Part shown: positions 8,521 through 17,889 of the stretch, one piece after another
Position numbering within the stretch: the stretch's first letter is position 1
Layout of the letters: every line of letters starts with the position of its first letter
Assembly (NCBI RefSeq): GCF_014229645.1
Contig: NZ_JAATOD010000001.1
Span: 248,001-312,000 of the forward strand
Source: Listeria swaminathanii
Lineage (GTDB): Bacteria > Bacillota > Bacilli > Lactobacillales > Listeriaceae
Direction of reading: 5' to 3'
DNA: 64,000 nt
Position numbers and translations under genes: made by a program
The notes under the pieces: generated by a model
Told to the model about the DNA's origin: nothing
The model's database searches: none
What the model saw: only the letters and a program-made list of their open reading frames with translations

Positions 8521-8556
8521 GATTTGTTCCAGCGATTGGAACAAATTCTTTTTTTT
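8521..8556 (+). terminator. intrinsic terminator after rpmF
   Basis: Arms GATTTGTTCC and GGAACAAATTC, then eight T. Confidence 0.9.
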
Positions 8557-8608
8557 ATGATACTATAATGGAAAGAGCTAAATACACAAAAAGGAGTCTG
8601 ATTTTAAC

Positions 8609-9337
8609 ATGACAGAAGAATTTGTGAACAAAGAAGATGCACTAAAAAATTATAATGCCAAAGAATTTCGTACACCTGATGGCTACACGAGTGATATGAT
8701 TTTGACTACAGTAAAAGAGTTGAACGGGAAACCAACATTACATATTTTATTAATTAAACGAAGCAGTACAAATGCGGAAGGTAGACCGAATATCGAAGGC
8801 GGAAAATGGGCGGTTCCGGGCGGATTTGTGGATGAAAATGAATCTGCGGACCAAGCGGCTGAGCGTGAACTAGAAGAGGAAACAAGTTTGACAAATATTC
8901 CGCTGATTCCTTTTGGTGTATTTGATAAACCGGGGCGTGATCCGCGTGGTTGGATTATTTCGCGGGCGTTTTATGCGATTGTGCCACCAGAAGCTTTGGA
9001 AAAACGTGCGGCTGGGGATGATGCGGTGGATATCGGACTTTTCCCAATGACGGAAGCACTGGAACTACCTCTTGCTTTTGACCATTTAGATATGCTCAAA
9101 AAAGCATTTAGTGCGATTACAGAAGAATTTTTACTGACGACCGCGATTCGCGATTTCTTGCCGGAAACTTTCTCAGCAGAGCTACTTTACCAAACGCTAG
9201 ATGGTTGTACGAATCCGGGGATTTTGCCGGATGAAGTAGAATTTATGGAGAATATCAAGTATTTACCGTATTTAGAAAAAGTTGGCGATTTGTACCGATT
9301 TAATGCAGATGCCGAAGCGGGAAGTATTTACTTTTAA
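8609..9337 (+). CDS. Nudix hydrolase with C-terminal winged-helix-like domain
   Basis: A 242-residue protein. Residues 25-150 form the Nudix fold with the box from Gly72 to Leu94 (GFVDENESADQAAERELEEE). The metal-binding RELEEE core is intact; the second Gly of the signature is Ser. The C-terminal part (about 155-235) resembles the winged-helix domain of NrtR-type regulators and ADP-ribose hydrolases (FSAELLYQTLDG), so it may be an enzyme, a regulator of NAD metabolism, or both. It has its own ribosome site (AAAGGAGT) and terminator. Confidence 0.85.
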   Translation: MTEEFVNKEDALKNYNAKEFRTPDGYTSDMILTTVKELNGKPTLHILLIKRSSTNAEGRPNIEGGKWAVPGGFVDENESADQAAERELEEETSLTNIPLIPFGVFDKPGRDPRGWIISRAFYAIVPPEALEKRAAGDDAVDIGLFPMTEALELPLAFDHLDMLKKAFSAITEEFLLTTAIRDFLPETFSAELLYQTLDGCTNPGILPDEVEFMENIKYLPYLEKVGDLYRFNADAEAGSIYF

Positions 9338-9340
9338 ACG

Positions 9341-9371
9341 AAAAAGGAGCCAGCTATTTGGCTCTTTTTTT
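9341..9371. terminator. bidirectional terminator between Nudix and LysR genes
   Basis: Arms GAGCCA and TGGCTC flanked by A and T runs serve both convergent genes. Confidence 0.85.
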
Positions 9372-10263
9372 ATAGGAAATGTTTTTCGCCATAGCGTAAT
9401 GCGAAGTCTTTAAAAGCCTTGGATGCTGGCGAAATATAGTGGTTTTTTAAGCTGGCTAGATAGATGAAACGGTCATGTTTTGGTTCATTGATGGACAATA
9501 CTTTGACGTTATAATGTGATAATGACGAGATTTTGGGCATAATCGAAATGCCGTAATCCACGCTCACAAGGCCAACCATCGCGGTATCTTCCTCGACATA
9601 ACAGCCGATTTTTGGTTGGATATTTATTTCAGCAAAAAGCGAATCAATGAGCGGTCTAAGGCCACTCGTGTCAGAAAAGAAAATGTACGAATAATCGGCA
9701 GTGTCTTTTAAATCAATCGAATCATATTTAGCAAGTGGATGGTTTTCAGAAACAACAACGACTAACTCTTGTTTGGTTAATGGTAAAAATTCAATATCGG
9801 GTTCATTTTCGACGTAGGAGCAAATCGCTAGGTCGAATTTTTCATTTTTTAAGTCGGGAATAATCGATTTTGTCGCTCCTTGAAAAAAGGAAAATGTGAT
9901 GTCTTTATGGCTTTCGACTTTGGTGAAATTTTGGACGAGTTCGGGAACCGTGTGCGCGCCCATTGTGTAAATAAAGCCTAAATCAATATTTCCATGAGAA
10001 GGACTAGTTAATTCATGTAACAGTTTTTCGCCTTTTTCTAGTTCGGCAAGTGATTTTTCTACATAGGTTAAATAGAAGCGACCGTATTTTGTTAAACGGA
10101 TGTTGCGGCCTTGTTTTTCGAATAAATAGACGCCAAGTTCGCGCTCAAGTTCTGCGATAGAGTGGCTTAGGCTAGGCTGGGTAATGGAGAGTTCGGCGGC
10201 TGCAATCGTGTAATGCTCTCGCTCGGCTAATTTTTTAAAATAGTATAGTTGACGCAAGTTCAT
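9370..10263 (-). CDS. LysR-type regulator of the shikimate-type operon
   Basis: A 297-residue LysR regulator. The N-terminal winged HTH is residues 1-60 (MNLRQLYYFKKLAEREHYTIAAAELSI start) and the rest is a periplasmic-binding-like effector domain. It is divergent from the oxidoreductase-aroE-aroD operon, with a 197-base gap holding an ATAGA-N5-TCTAT site. Shikimate-responsive LysR control (QuiR) of qui operons has been described in L. monocytogenes. This gene is a candidate local regulator of that kind, but I cannot tell whether it is QuiR itself. Confidence 0.88.
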   Translation of the reverse strand: MNLRQLYYFKKLAEREHYTIAAAELSITQPSLSHSIAELERELGVYLFEKQGRNIRLTKYGRFYLTYVEKSLAELEKGEKLLHELTSPSHGNIDLGFIYTMGAHTVPELVQNFTKVESHKDITFSFFQGATKSIIPDLKNEKFDLAICSYVENEPDIEFLPLTKQELVVVVSENHPLAKYDSIDLKDTADYSYIFFSDTSGLRPLIDSLFAEINIQPKIGCYVEEDTAMVGLVSVDYGISIMPKISSLSHYNVKVLSINEPKHDRFIYLASLKNHYISPASKAFKDFALRYGEKHFL

Positions 10264-10311
10264 CGGTTAACCTCCTCGAAATGCCTTGATAACTCTATTG
10301 TAAGCGATTGT

Positions 10312-10326
10312 ATAGAAAAAATCTAT
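10312..10326. promoter_or_regulatory. candidate LysR binding site (T-N11-A type)
   Basis: ATAGA, 5 bases, TCTAT lies about 50 bases upstream of the divergent LysR start and fits the partly palindromic T-N11-A LysR box. Confidence 0.45.
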
Positions 10327-10460
10327 GGATAAATCGAAAAATATACATTAGATTAATAATTATTCCTGACTTATAATTAAAGGGAATTAAGATTGTGCAT
10401 TATTGAACGTGAATAATGTAACAAATCATTTGCTGAGATTATAGTCGCAGGAGGCTTATT

Positions 10461-12455
10461 ATGACAGATTATCCGAGTATTTTTGAACCACTAACTGTAA
10501 AACGAATGACGATTAAAAACCGTGTGATTATGCCACCAATGGGGACGAACCTAGCTGGATTAAATGGCGAATTTTTAGAAGAACATATGAATTACTACGA
10601 ACAACGCGCAAAAGGTGGCACAGGTCTGATTACTATTGAAAACGCTTGTGTAGATTTTCCTTATGGTACAAACGGAACGACCCAACTTCGAATTGACAAT
10701 GACCAGTATATTCCTGGATTTTACAAATTAACAGAACGTCTTCATAAACACGGAACTTGTGTATCTATCCAAATCAACCACGCCGGGGCATCTGCTTATC
10801 CAGCACGTTTGAATGGACTTCAACCAGTTTCCGCGTCAGATATTCCATCTAAAAAAGGTGGCACTGTACCGCGTCCACTTACTGTCGAAGAAATTTATGA
10901 AATCGTCAATAAATACGGCGATGCAGCGAGACGCGCCCAACAAGCTGGCTTTGATGCAGTCGAAATTCACGGCGGACACTCATACTTGCTATGCCAATTC
11001 TTATCGCCACTTTACAACAAACGGACAGACGAATTTGGTGGAACGCCTGAAAATCGCGCCCGTATCGTCAAACTGATTTTGGAAAAAGTGCGCGCAGAAG
11101 TTGGTCCATTTTTCCCAATCGTGCTGCGTTTTAGTGCAGATGAATTTACAGAAGGCGGCAACCACTTAGAAGATATTTTGGAACTGTTAGATTATTGCCA
11201 AGAAGAAGCGGATATTTTGAATGTATCAGCGGCAATTAACGATAATTTATACTTGCAAATTGACCAAATGAACTTGGAAGATGGCTGGAGAAGCTACCTT
11301 GCAAAAGCGGTGAAGGATAAATTTAACAAACCAACGATTACTTCGGGGAATATCCGTAGTCCAAAAGCAGCAGAGAAAATTTTGTCAGAAGGATACGCTG
11401 ATTTACTTGCGATGGGACGCGGCTTAATTGCTGAGCCTAACTGGGTGAACAAAGTGGCAACTGGTCAAGAAGACATGCTTCGAAAATGTATTTCTTGTAA
11501 TATCGGTTGCGCGGATCACCGGATTTCGAAGTCGAAACCGATTCGCTGTACTGTAAATCCAGATATTATTCATGAAGATAAATACAAAGAAACAAAAGTA
11601 ACTCGTCCGACCAATGTTGTCGTAATTGGCGGCGGAACTGCAGGACTTGAAGCAGCTTGTACGGCGGCCGAAGTTGGCTGTAATACAACGCTAATTGAAG
11701 CAAGTGAACAAACTGGTGGCTTGGCGCGAGCAATTGCCAACCTTCCAGATAAAAGTAGAATTGCCGATTTCCCTAATTATTTAGCGAACCGAGCAGAAAA
11801 ATTAACCAATTTGAAAGTTATTACAGGCACTAAAGCTGATACTGCGCTTATTGATACATTTAATCCTGATGTGGTAGTAAATGCCACAGGATCCAAACCA
11901 TTACTTCCACCAATTAAAGGTTTGCTTGACGTGATTGACAAAGAAGGCAGTAAAGTTCATTCGATTTTCGGACTTATTTCGAATATCGATGACTTTACCG
12001 AATTTAGTAACAAAAAAGTAGCAGTTATCGGCGGTGGTGCAGTTGGACTTGATGTTGTCGAGTACTTCTCAGAACGTGGCTCGGATGTTACAATTGTAGA
12101 AATGATGCCAATCCTTGGTAAAGACTTGGATATGATTACGCGACTTTCGATGATGGATATTATCGAGAAAAACCACGTCGATGTGCAAACAGAAACCGCA
12201 TTAACCGAAGTTGCAGCCGATCATTTCAAAGTGAAACATGACGGAGTAGACGCCGAGATTCCATTTGATTACGGCTTTGTCTGCCTAGGAATGCGACCAG
12301 AACGCCCACTTATGGAAGAACTTGCGGCTTACGGCAAAGAAAAACAAATTGAAATCGTAAATATTGGCGATAGCGCAGCGACAAGAAAAATCTTGGAAGG
12401 CGTTCGCGAAGGAAGAAATATTTTAACGACATTAGAAAAAATTGGCTCTTTGTAA
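10461..12455 (+). CDS. FMN/Fe-S/FAD oxidoreductase of the 2,4-dienoyl-CoA reductase (BaiCD) family
   Basis: A 664-residue three-cofactor reductase. Residues 1-340 form an old-yellow-enzyme barrel (FEPLTVKRMTIKNRVIMPPMG; VEIHGGHSYLLCQFLSPLYNKR; LAMGRGLIAEP). Next comes the 4Fe-4S cysteine set CISCNIGC...CTVNP, then two dinucleotide-binding folds (VVVIGGGTAGLEAA for FAD; VAVIGGGAVGLDVVEYF for NAD(P)H). The family reduces C=C bonds next to a carbonyl. It starts an operon with aroE and aroD and is divergent from a LysR gene. The substrate is therefore likely an alicyclic or aromatic acid in shikimate/quinate metabolism rather than a fatty acid; this is inference from context. Confidence 0.88.
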   Translation: MTDYPSIFEPLTVKRMTIKNRVIMPPMGTNLAGLNGEFLEEHMNYYEQRAKGGTGLITIENACVDFPYGTNGTTQLRIDNDQYIPGFYKLTERLHKHGTCVSIQINHAGASAYPARLNGLQPVSASDIPSKKGGTVPRPLTVEEIYEIVNKYGDAARRAQQAGFDAVEIHGGHSYLLCQFLSPLYNKRTDEFGGTPENRARIVKLILEKVRAEVGPFFPIVLRFSADEFTEGGNHLEDILELLDYCQEEADILNVSAAINDNLYLQIDQMNLEDGWRSYLAKAVKDKFNKPTITSGNIRSPKAAEKILSEGYADLLAMGRGLIAEPNWVNKVATGQEDMLRKCISCNIGCADHRISKSKPIRCTVNPDIIHEDKYKETKVTRPTNVVVIGGGTAGLEAACTAAEVGCNTTLIEASEQTGGLARAIANLPDKSRIADFPNYLANRAEKLTNLKVITGTKADTALIDTFNPDVVVNATGSKPLLPPIKGLLDVIDKEGSKVHSIFGLISNIDDFTEFSNKKVAVIGGGAVGLDVVEYFSERGSDVTIVEMMPILGKDLDMITRLSMMDIIEKNHVDVQTETALTEVAADHFKVKHDGVDAEIPFDYGFVCLGMRPERPLMEELAAYGKEKQIEIVNIGDSAATRKILEGVREGRNILTTLEKIGSL

Positions 12456-12463
12456 TCCGAACT

Positions 12464-12486
12464 GGCAAGGCGGACTCCGCTTTGCC
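12464..12486 (+). other. GC-rich intercistronic hairpin
   Basis: Ten-base-pair stem, GGCAAGGCGG and CCGCTTTGCC, with a 3-base loop and no T run, between the oxidoreductase gene and aroE. It looks like an RNA-processing or stability element rather than a terminator. Confidence 0.55.
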
Positions 12487-12554
12487 ACATTCGCTCTTTA
12501 TATAAGTTCATATTTTCACAAATAAACCTTAATTTGGAAAGGAACGATGTTATT

Positions 12555-13430
12555 ATGACAAGTAAAATCACGGAAAGAATTACAGGACACACAGAATTAA
12601 TCGGTTTAATCGCCACTCCAATCAGACACAGTTTATCACCAACCATGCATAACGAAGCTTTTGCAAAATTGGGACTTGATTATGTATACCTTGCTTTTGA
12701 AGTTGGGGACAAAGAACTGAAAGACGTTGTACAAGGATTCCGCGCAATGAACTTACGTGGCTGGAACGTTTCCATGCCAAACAAAACAAACATTCATAAA
12801 TACTTAGATAAACTTTCTCCAGCAGCTGAACTTGTTGGTGCGGTCAATACAGTTGTTAATGATGACGGCGTGTTAACTGGGCACATTACAGACGGAACTG
12901 GTTACATGCGAGCTTTAAAAGAAGCTGGACATGACATTGTCGGCAAAAAAATGACGATTTGTGGCGCTGGTGGTGCGGCAACAGCTATCTGCATCCAAGC
13001 TGCTCTTGATGGCGTGAAAGAAATCTCGATTTTTAACAGAAAAGACGATTTTTACGCGAATGCAGAAAAAACAGTTGAGAAAATCAACTCGAAAACAGAT
13101 TGTACAGCACGATTATTTGATATCGAAGAACACGATCAATTGCGTAAAGAAATCGCTGAAAGTGTTATTTTCACGAATGCGACTGGCGTTGGAATGAAAC
13201 CTTTCGAAGGCGAAACACTTTTACCAAGTGCAGATATGCTTCGTCCAGAATTAATCGTTTCGGATGTTGTCTACAAACCAACCAAAACAAGATTGCTTGA
13301 AATCGCCGAAGAACAAGGCTGTCAAACACTTAACGGCTTAGGAATGATGCTTTGGCAAGGTGCGAAAGCTTTCGAAATTTGGACACACAAAGAAATGCCA
13401 GTAGATTACATTAAAGAAATCCTATTTTAA
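12555..13430 (+). CDS. aroE: shikimate/quinate dehydrogenase
   Basis: A 291-residue NAD(P)-dependent shikimate dehydrogenase. It interconverts 3-dehydroshikimate and shikimate, and in some paralogues quinate and 3-dehydroquinate. The substrate site is seen in SLSPTMHN (Ser27, Ser29), the catalytic Lys77 of NVSMPNKTNI and Asp113 of ITDGTG. The nucleotide-binding loop is CGAGGAATAI. The start at ATG 12555 follows GGAAAGGAACG; an upstream in-frame ATG lacks a site. Pairing with aroD, without the other aro genes, suggests catabolic rather than biosynthetic use. Confidence 0.92.
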   Translation: MTSKITERITGHTELIGLIATPIRHSLSPTMHNEAFAKLGLDYVYLAFEVGDKELKDVVQGFRAMNLRGWNVSMPNKTNIHKYLDKLSPAAELVGAVNTVVNDDGVLTGHITDGTGYMRALKEAGHDIVGKKMTICGAGGAATAICIQAALDGVKEISIFNRKDDFYANAEKTVEKINSKTDCTARLFDIEEHDQLRKEIAESVIFTNATGVGMKPFEGETLLPSADMLRPELIVSDVVYKPTKTRLLEIAEEQGCQTLNGLGMMLWQGAKAFEIWTHKEMPVDYIKEILF

Positions 13431-13495
13431 AAACTTGCAAAAGAACAAGGTTATCGCTAATCTTAAAACATAATATCGAATGAGGAGAATTATAC

Positions 13496-14254
13496 ATGAA
13501 TAAAGTAGTCGTAAAGAATGTTACGTTTGGTGAAGGTGCGCCAAAAATTTGTGTACCAATGGTCGGTAAAACGGTTGCTGCTCTTAAAGAAGAAGCAGAA
13601 ATGTTAAAAACAATCGATTTGGACGTTGTCGAATGGCGCGTTGACTTTTATGAAGACGTGAAAGACTTAGCTAAAGTGGAAGCTGCACTTAGCGAAATTC
13701 GCGCAATTTTACCAGAAACACCGATTTTATTCACTTTCCGCAGTGCAAAAGAGGGCGGCGAATTAGCTGTTAGTGACGAATTTTATTTTGAATTAAATGA
13801 AACACTAGCTGGAACTGGCAAAATTGATTTAGTTGACGTGGAACTTTTCAATGAAGAAGCGGACGTTTTACGCTTAATTGAAACAGCTCACAAGAACAAT
13901 GTAAAAGTAGTGATGTCGAACCATGATTTTGATAAAACACCTGCGAAAGAAGAAATCGTTTCTCGTTTAACTCGCATGGAAGCACTTGGCGCGGATCTTC
14001 CGAAAATCGCCGTAATGCCGAAATCTGCTGCGGACGTACTAACTTTATTAGATGCAACAAATACCGTATCTGAAAAAGCGAGCCAACCAATCATTACGAT
14101 GTCAATGGCGGGAACTGGTGTCATTAGCCGTCTTGCTGGCGAAGTATTTGGCTCAGCAATGACATTTGGCGCTGCGAAAAAAGCATCAGCTCCTGGGCAA
14201 ATTGATGTTAATGAGTTACGTCATGTCCTTGATTTATTGCACAAACAATTTTAA
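13496..14254 (+). CDS. aroD: type I 3-dehydroquinate dehydratase
   Basis: A 252-residue class I dehydroquinase, which dehydrates 3-dehydroquinate to 3-dehydroshikimate through a Schiff base. The catalytic residues are at the classical positions: His143 (MSNHDF) and Lys170 (LPKIAVMPKS), with Glu46 (VVEWRVDFY) and the TFRS substrate loop at 80-83. The length is normal. Its ribosome site is GAGGAG. It lies 65 bases after aroE with no terminator between, so it is the last gene of the operon. Confidence 0.95.
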   Translation: MNKVVVKNVTFGEGAPKICVPMVGKTVAALKEEAEMLKTIDLDVVEWRVDFYEDVKDLAKVEAALSEIRAILPETPILFTFRSAKEGGELAVSDEFYFELNETLAGTGKIDLVDVELFNEEADVLRLIETAHKNNVKVVMSNHDFDKTPAKEEIVSRLTRMEALGADLPKIAVMPKSAADVLTLLDATNTVSEKASQPIITMSMAGTGVISRLAGEVFGSAMTFGAAKKASAPGQIDVNELRHVLDLLHKQF

Positions 14255-14262
14255 TAAATACT

Positions 14263-14311
14263 AAAAAAGTAGCAAGTTTCTTTTCATCAAAGAAACTTGC
14301 TACTTTTTTTA
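14263..14311. terminator. bidirectional terminator after aroD
   Basis: Arms AAGTAGCAAGTTTCTTT and AAAGAAACTTGCTACTT, flanked by A and T runs; it also serves the convergent LysR gene. Confidence 0.9.
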
Positions 14312-14322
14312 TCTAGAATGAA

Positions 14323-15231
14323 TTATTTTGTTAATAGACTACTTTTTATAAACGAAAATAATTCTTGAAGCAGTGTATTTTCGCTCTGTTTATTAATGGC
14401 TGCGACAATATTCTGGTCATTCCGTTCTTCTTGAATATCCATAATTTTAATATTGTACTTATCTTCTAATGTTCCATCATTCATGCCGGAATACAAAAAG
14501 GCTAATCCTTCTCCAACAGATGTCATTGCTAGTCCTTCATCCAGATCTTTTACATACGAATTCGCTTTTAAATTAAAACCATGTTTAGTACATTGACTAA
14601 CAACATAGTCTACAATGATGGGAGACTGTTTTCTTTCGAGCAAAATAACTATTTCTTGCTTCAAATCATTAAAATATACTTTTTTCTTTTTCCGGAATCG
14701 ATGGTCCGCGGGTATAGCAATTTGCAAATGATTTTTTATAAATAATACTTCTTCTATAGACTTGTTCGGCTGGAAATAAGCGGATAAATTAAAAACTAAA
14801 TCATATTGCCCATTAGAAAGACCTTCAGCTAAATTCATTGGCGTATCCGGTTTTAATGAGAATTGAACATGTGGATGACTTTGCTTGAATGATTCGAGCA
14901 GCTCATACATTGCGTTCATATTAAAATTCGAGAGATAACCAATCTTTAATAATTGTCCAGCTTCATCTGCTGTTTTTTGATTATCAAACATATGGGATAG
15001 CTTGTTGACTCGGTTTAAAATATCATTTACTTCTATTAAAAATTGTTGACCTGCACTTGATAACTCCAGCGAATGACGATTCCTAATAAACAGTTCTACA
15101 CCTAATTCTGTTTCTAATTCTTTTATTCGTCTACTAAGGGTAGGCTGTGAAATAAATAATTTTTCAGATGCTCGGGTAAAACTTCCTTCCATAGCCACAT
15201 CAACAAAGTATTTCAAATTGGATAACTTCAT
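14323..15231 (-). CDS. LysR-type regulator
   Basis: A 302-residue LysR regulator with the N-terminal HTH (LKYFVDVAMEGSFTRASEKLFISQPTLSRRIKELE, broken here only by reading; residues 5-39) and an effector-binding C-terminal domain. The start was placed at ATG 15231, preceded by TGGAGC. An upstream in-frame ATG at 15246 adds five residues. It lies 75 bases downstream of the CocE-like hydrolase gene in the same direction, so it may control that gene or be co-transcribed with it. The ligand is unknown. Confidence 0.88.
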   Translation of the reverse strand: MKLSNLKYFVDVAMEGSFTRASEKLFISQPTLSRRIKELETELGVELFIRNRHSLELSSAGQQFLIEVNDILNRVNKLSHMFDNQKTADEAGQLLKIGYLSNFNMNAMYELLESFKQSHPHVQFSLKPDTPMNLAEGLSNGQYDLVFNLSAYFQPNKSIEEVLFIKNHLQIAIPADHRFRKKKKVYFNDLKQEIVILLERKQSPIIVDYVVSQCTKHGFNLKANSYVKDLDEGLAMTSVGEGLAFLYSGMNDGTLEDKYNIKIMDIQEERNDQNIVAAINKQSENTLLQELFSFIKSSLLTK

Positions 15232-15305
15232 AATTGCTCCATTCAATGAAAGATTGTAAATAGTAGCTTTAGTATAAAGTTATTAGACTCCATTGACAAG
15301 TTTTT

Positions 15306-17066
15306 CTATTTGTTGATTATTGGTAGCTGAATATAGGATGGGTGCTCTTTACTCGTATGAAGGATATGCATACCTTTATTATTAGGTGTGCATCCGGGTG
15401 TTCCTGGCATTACTGAGCCAAGTTCATCTTTGCTACTCACGACTACTCTGAGTGTTTCACCTGCTTTATAAGTTAGACCAATGGGACTCAAAATAATGTC
15501 TAGTTCTACAATTTCTCCGGAAGAGAGTTTTTCTACTTTGTCAAAGCTATAAGCAGGAATTTCATCTGTTGAAACTTGAGAATCTAGTTGTCGCATGGAT
15601 GCGCGAAGTCTTCCCCAAGCGCCTTTATAGCGTAAAGCAGATGCCCCTTCTTGTGTGAAATCCTGAAGTGCGGCCCCGTGATTTGGCACGACAAATTCAC
15701 TTAGTACGTTGCCGAATTTATCTAGCTTTTGAAGCCAAACAAAAACATCCAAGTCATCGTATCCATCTACTTCCATAAATAATTTTGCTTTTGGATAACC
15801 AACAAAATGCGTTTCTTTGTCAAAAGTCATTTGGAACGATGCTCTACCTGGCAAGTTTTCAGTAGTATAGGAGACTTTAAAATCATCTGAAGTAGGTGTT
15901 TCTTGTAAAGTGCGTAATAGGCCATTCATATAATAACGTTTGTTTTCACTATTGGTAGGTGGAAAAACTTCGGATGGTAAGTCAGTTTGATTGCCACCTT
16001 GAAAGTCAATTAATGCATAGCGCACAGTTGGTGTATCTGTCCAATTATTTTTCTTGCCAAGTAAATAATAATCAAAAAAGCGTCGCAATTCTTTTACGTT
16101 ATTTTCGTCATAGTAATATGGCCATTCTTGGCGATCGTGAATACGAAGCCATTTTTCTTTTGAGCCGAGTGAACGCCAAGAACGAAATGTACCCATTGTG
16201 TGAAGCGTATTAGAATAACTCGCAATAACAAAAGCTGGTATTGTAATTTTACTTGGATCTGCAACTTTGTCTTTCCAAATAGCACTATCAGCTAAAGGAT
16301 ATGCTTCCATTTCCTTTGTTAAATCTTCTCTTTGAGAATTTTTAGCACTGACATGGTTGATTTGCAAACGTTCAATAAAATTAGGATCTGGAATGCCACC
16401 AATAAAAGCTAAGTCACGATAACCATCTGCTAATCCTTCAGTAGGATTGATACATGTTAGGTGAGGGGGCTGCTCAGCTGCAATATACCACTGGGAAAAA
16501 GCTAAATAAGATGTTCCTGTTAGAGCTGTTTTTCCATTACTCCAAGATTGCTTAGCTAACCATTCAATTAAATCATAACCATCTTCAGCTTCTTGAGAGC
16601 CAATCATCGTAGTATTACCTTCACTATGAGCAATGCCACGCATGTCAGGATTACAGACAGCGTATCCATGTGCGCACCAGTATGCTGGATCAGGTGCTTC
16701 AAATTTGGTAAGACCAGAATTCCAGGCATTCCCCATTCCTAGCATATTAAATAGATTTTTGTATCGAGGAGCTGTTCCAGCGCTTTTTCCATAAGGGCTC
16801 CAAGCGATAAGAGTAGGAACTTTTTCTTCTGTTATTGGTAAATAAATATCGGTATAAATGGTTATACCGTCACGCATCTTAACTGGTACATCTTTTAACA
16901 TTTTAATGGAACAATCCAGTGGTTTGAAACCATCAGCAATTTGTTGTCCTTTTTCTAAAATGATTTCTTTTGTTTCGAAAGGACTTAGCACTCCATGCTC
17001 GATGCCATTATCCACGTATTCAAAAGAAGGGCTGAAAAGCATTTTTTCTGTTATTTTTGCAGTCAT
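15306..17066 (-). CDS. CocE/NonD-family alpha/beta hydrolase (X-Pro dipeptidyl-peptidase S15-like)
   Basis: A 586-residue cytoplasmic hydrolase. The S15 alpha/beta-hydrolase domain includes IAWSPYGKSAG, the acidic CNPDMRGIAHSEG strand and the nucleophile elbow ALTGTSYLAFSQW with its catalytic Ser. The C-terminal third is the beta-sandwich (X-Pro dipeptidyl-peptidase C-terminal domain) seen in cocaine esterase-like enzymes, ending near PLPI-type strands. Family members cleave esters, amides or beta-lactam-type acyl groups. There is no signal peptide. It forms a two-gene unit with the LysR gene downstream; the substrate is not predictable. Confidence 0.85.
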   Translation of the reverse strand: MTAKITEKMLFSPSFEYVDNGIEHGVLSPFETKEIILEKGQQIADGFKPLDCSIKMLKDVPVKMRDGITIYTDIYLPITEEKVPTLIAWSPYGKSAGTAPRYKNLFNMLGMGNAWNSGLTKFEAPDPAYWCAHGYAVCNPDMRGIAHSEGNTTMIGSQEAEDGYDLIEWLAKQSWSNGKTALTGTSYLAFSQWYIAAEQPPHLTCINPTEGLADGYRDLAFIGGIPDPNFIERLQINHVSAKNSQREDLTKEMEAYPLADSAIWKDKVADPSKITIPAFVIASYSNTLHTMGTFRSWRSLGSKEKWLRIHDRQEWPYYYDENNVKELRRFFDYYLLGKKNNWTDTPTVRYALIDFQGGNQTDLPSEVFPPTNSENKRYYMNGLLRTLQETPTSDDFKVSYTTENLPGRASFQMTFDKETHFVGYPKAKLFMEVDGYDDLDVFVWLQKLDKFGNVLSEFVVPNHGAALQDFTQEGASALRYKGAWGRLRASMRQLDSQVSTDEIPAYSFDKVEKLSSGEIVELDIILSPIGLTYKAGETLRVVVSSKDELGSVMPGTPGCTPNNKGMHILHTSKEHPSYIQLPIINK

Positions 17067-17257
17067 ATAAATTACCTCCGATTATTTTTTTAATAAGTTT
17101 TAACACTTTTAAGTATAGGTAGTATCGCGAGGTCTGTACAATTGTAATTTTGGATAATCTCTCCTAAAAAAATAAGCTATGCAAAAAATGAATACAACTA
17201 AATTGAAGTTTTTTTGTTATAATAAGGCATCAGGAATTTTAAAGGAGACGGAACTAA

Positions 17258-17851
17258 ATGAAGAAGTTGCTTTTTTTAGGTGATAGTGTGACAGATGCGG
17301 GGCGCGATTTTGAAAATGACCGCGAATTAGGACATGGTTATGTGAAAATGATTGCAGAACAGCTTGAGAAAGAAGATGTAACGGTTATAAATCGTGGTGT
17401 TAGTGCGAACCGGGTAGCGGATTTGCATCGTCGTATTGAGGCAGATGCAATTTCACTTCAACCAGATGTAGTTACGATTATGATTGGGATAAATGATACG
17501 TGGTTTAGTTTTAGCAGATGGGAAGATACTTCGGTGACGGCGTTTAAAGAAGTGTATCGTGTGATTTTGAATCGGATTAAAACAGAAACAAATGCGGAAC
17601 TGATTTTGATGGAGCCGTTTGTATTACCATATCCGGAAGATCGGAAAGAGTGGCGTGGTGATTTGGATCCAAAAATTGGAGCTGTGCGCGAACTTGCGGC
17701 AGAATTTGATGCAACGCTTATTCCGCTTGATGGGCTAATGAACGCGCTCGCTATCAAACATGGGCCGACCTTTTTAGCTGAGGACGGGGTGCACCCGACC
17801 AAAGAAGGACATGAAGCAATTGCCTCTACTTGGTTAGAATTTACAAAATAA
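17258..17851 (+). CDS. SGNH/GDSL hydrolase
   Basis: A 197-residue lipase/esterase-like hydrolase. All four SGNH blocks are visible: block I GDSVTDAGRDF (Ser10 nucleophile), block II with NRGVSANRV, block III GINDTW and block V DGVHPTKEGH (Asp and His). There is no signal peptide, so it acts in the cytoplasm, for example on acetylated sugars. AAAGGAGA precedes the ATG. The gene has no obvious terminator of its own before the leader of the EamA gene. Confidence 0.9.
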   Translation: MKKLLFLGDSVTDAGRDFENDRELGHGYVKMIAEQLEKEDVTVINRGVSANRVADLHRRIEADAISLQPDVVTIMIGINDTWFSFSRWEDTSVTAFKEVYRVILNRIKTETNAELILMEPFVLPYPEDRKEWRGDLDPKIGAVRELAAEFDATLIPLDGLMNALAIKHGPTFLAEDGVHPTKEGHEAIASTWLEFTK

Positions 17852-17854
17852 CGC

Positions 17855-17883
17855 TTTACAGAAAAAATTATCCATGCTATAGT
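17855..17883 (+). promoter_or_regulatory. sigma-A promoter of the EamA-gene leader
   Basis: TTTACA (17855-17860), a 17-base spacer and TATAGT (17878-17883). Transcription would start near 17890, leaving a leader of about 145 bases before the transporter start codon. Confidence 0.75.
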
Positions 17884-17889
17884 TGGGTC

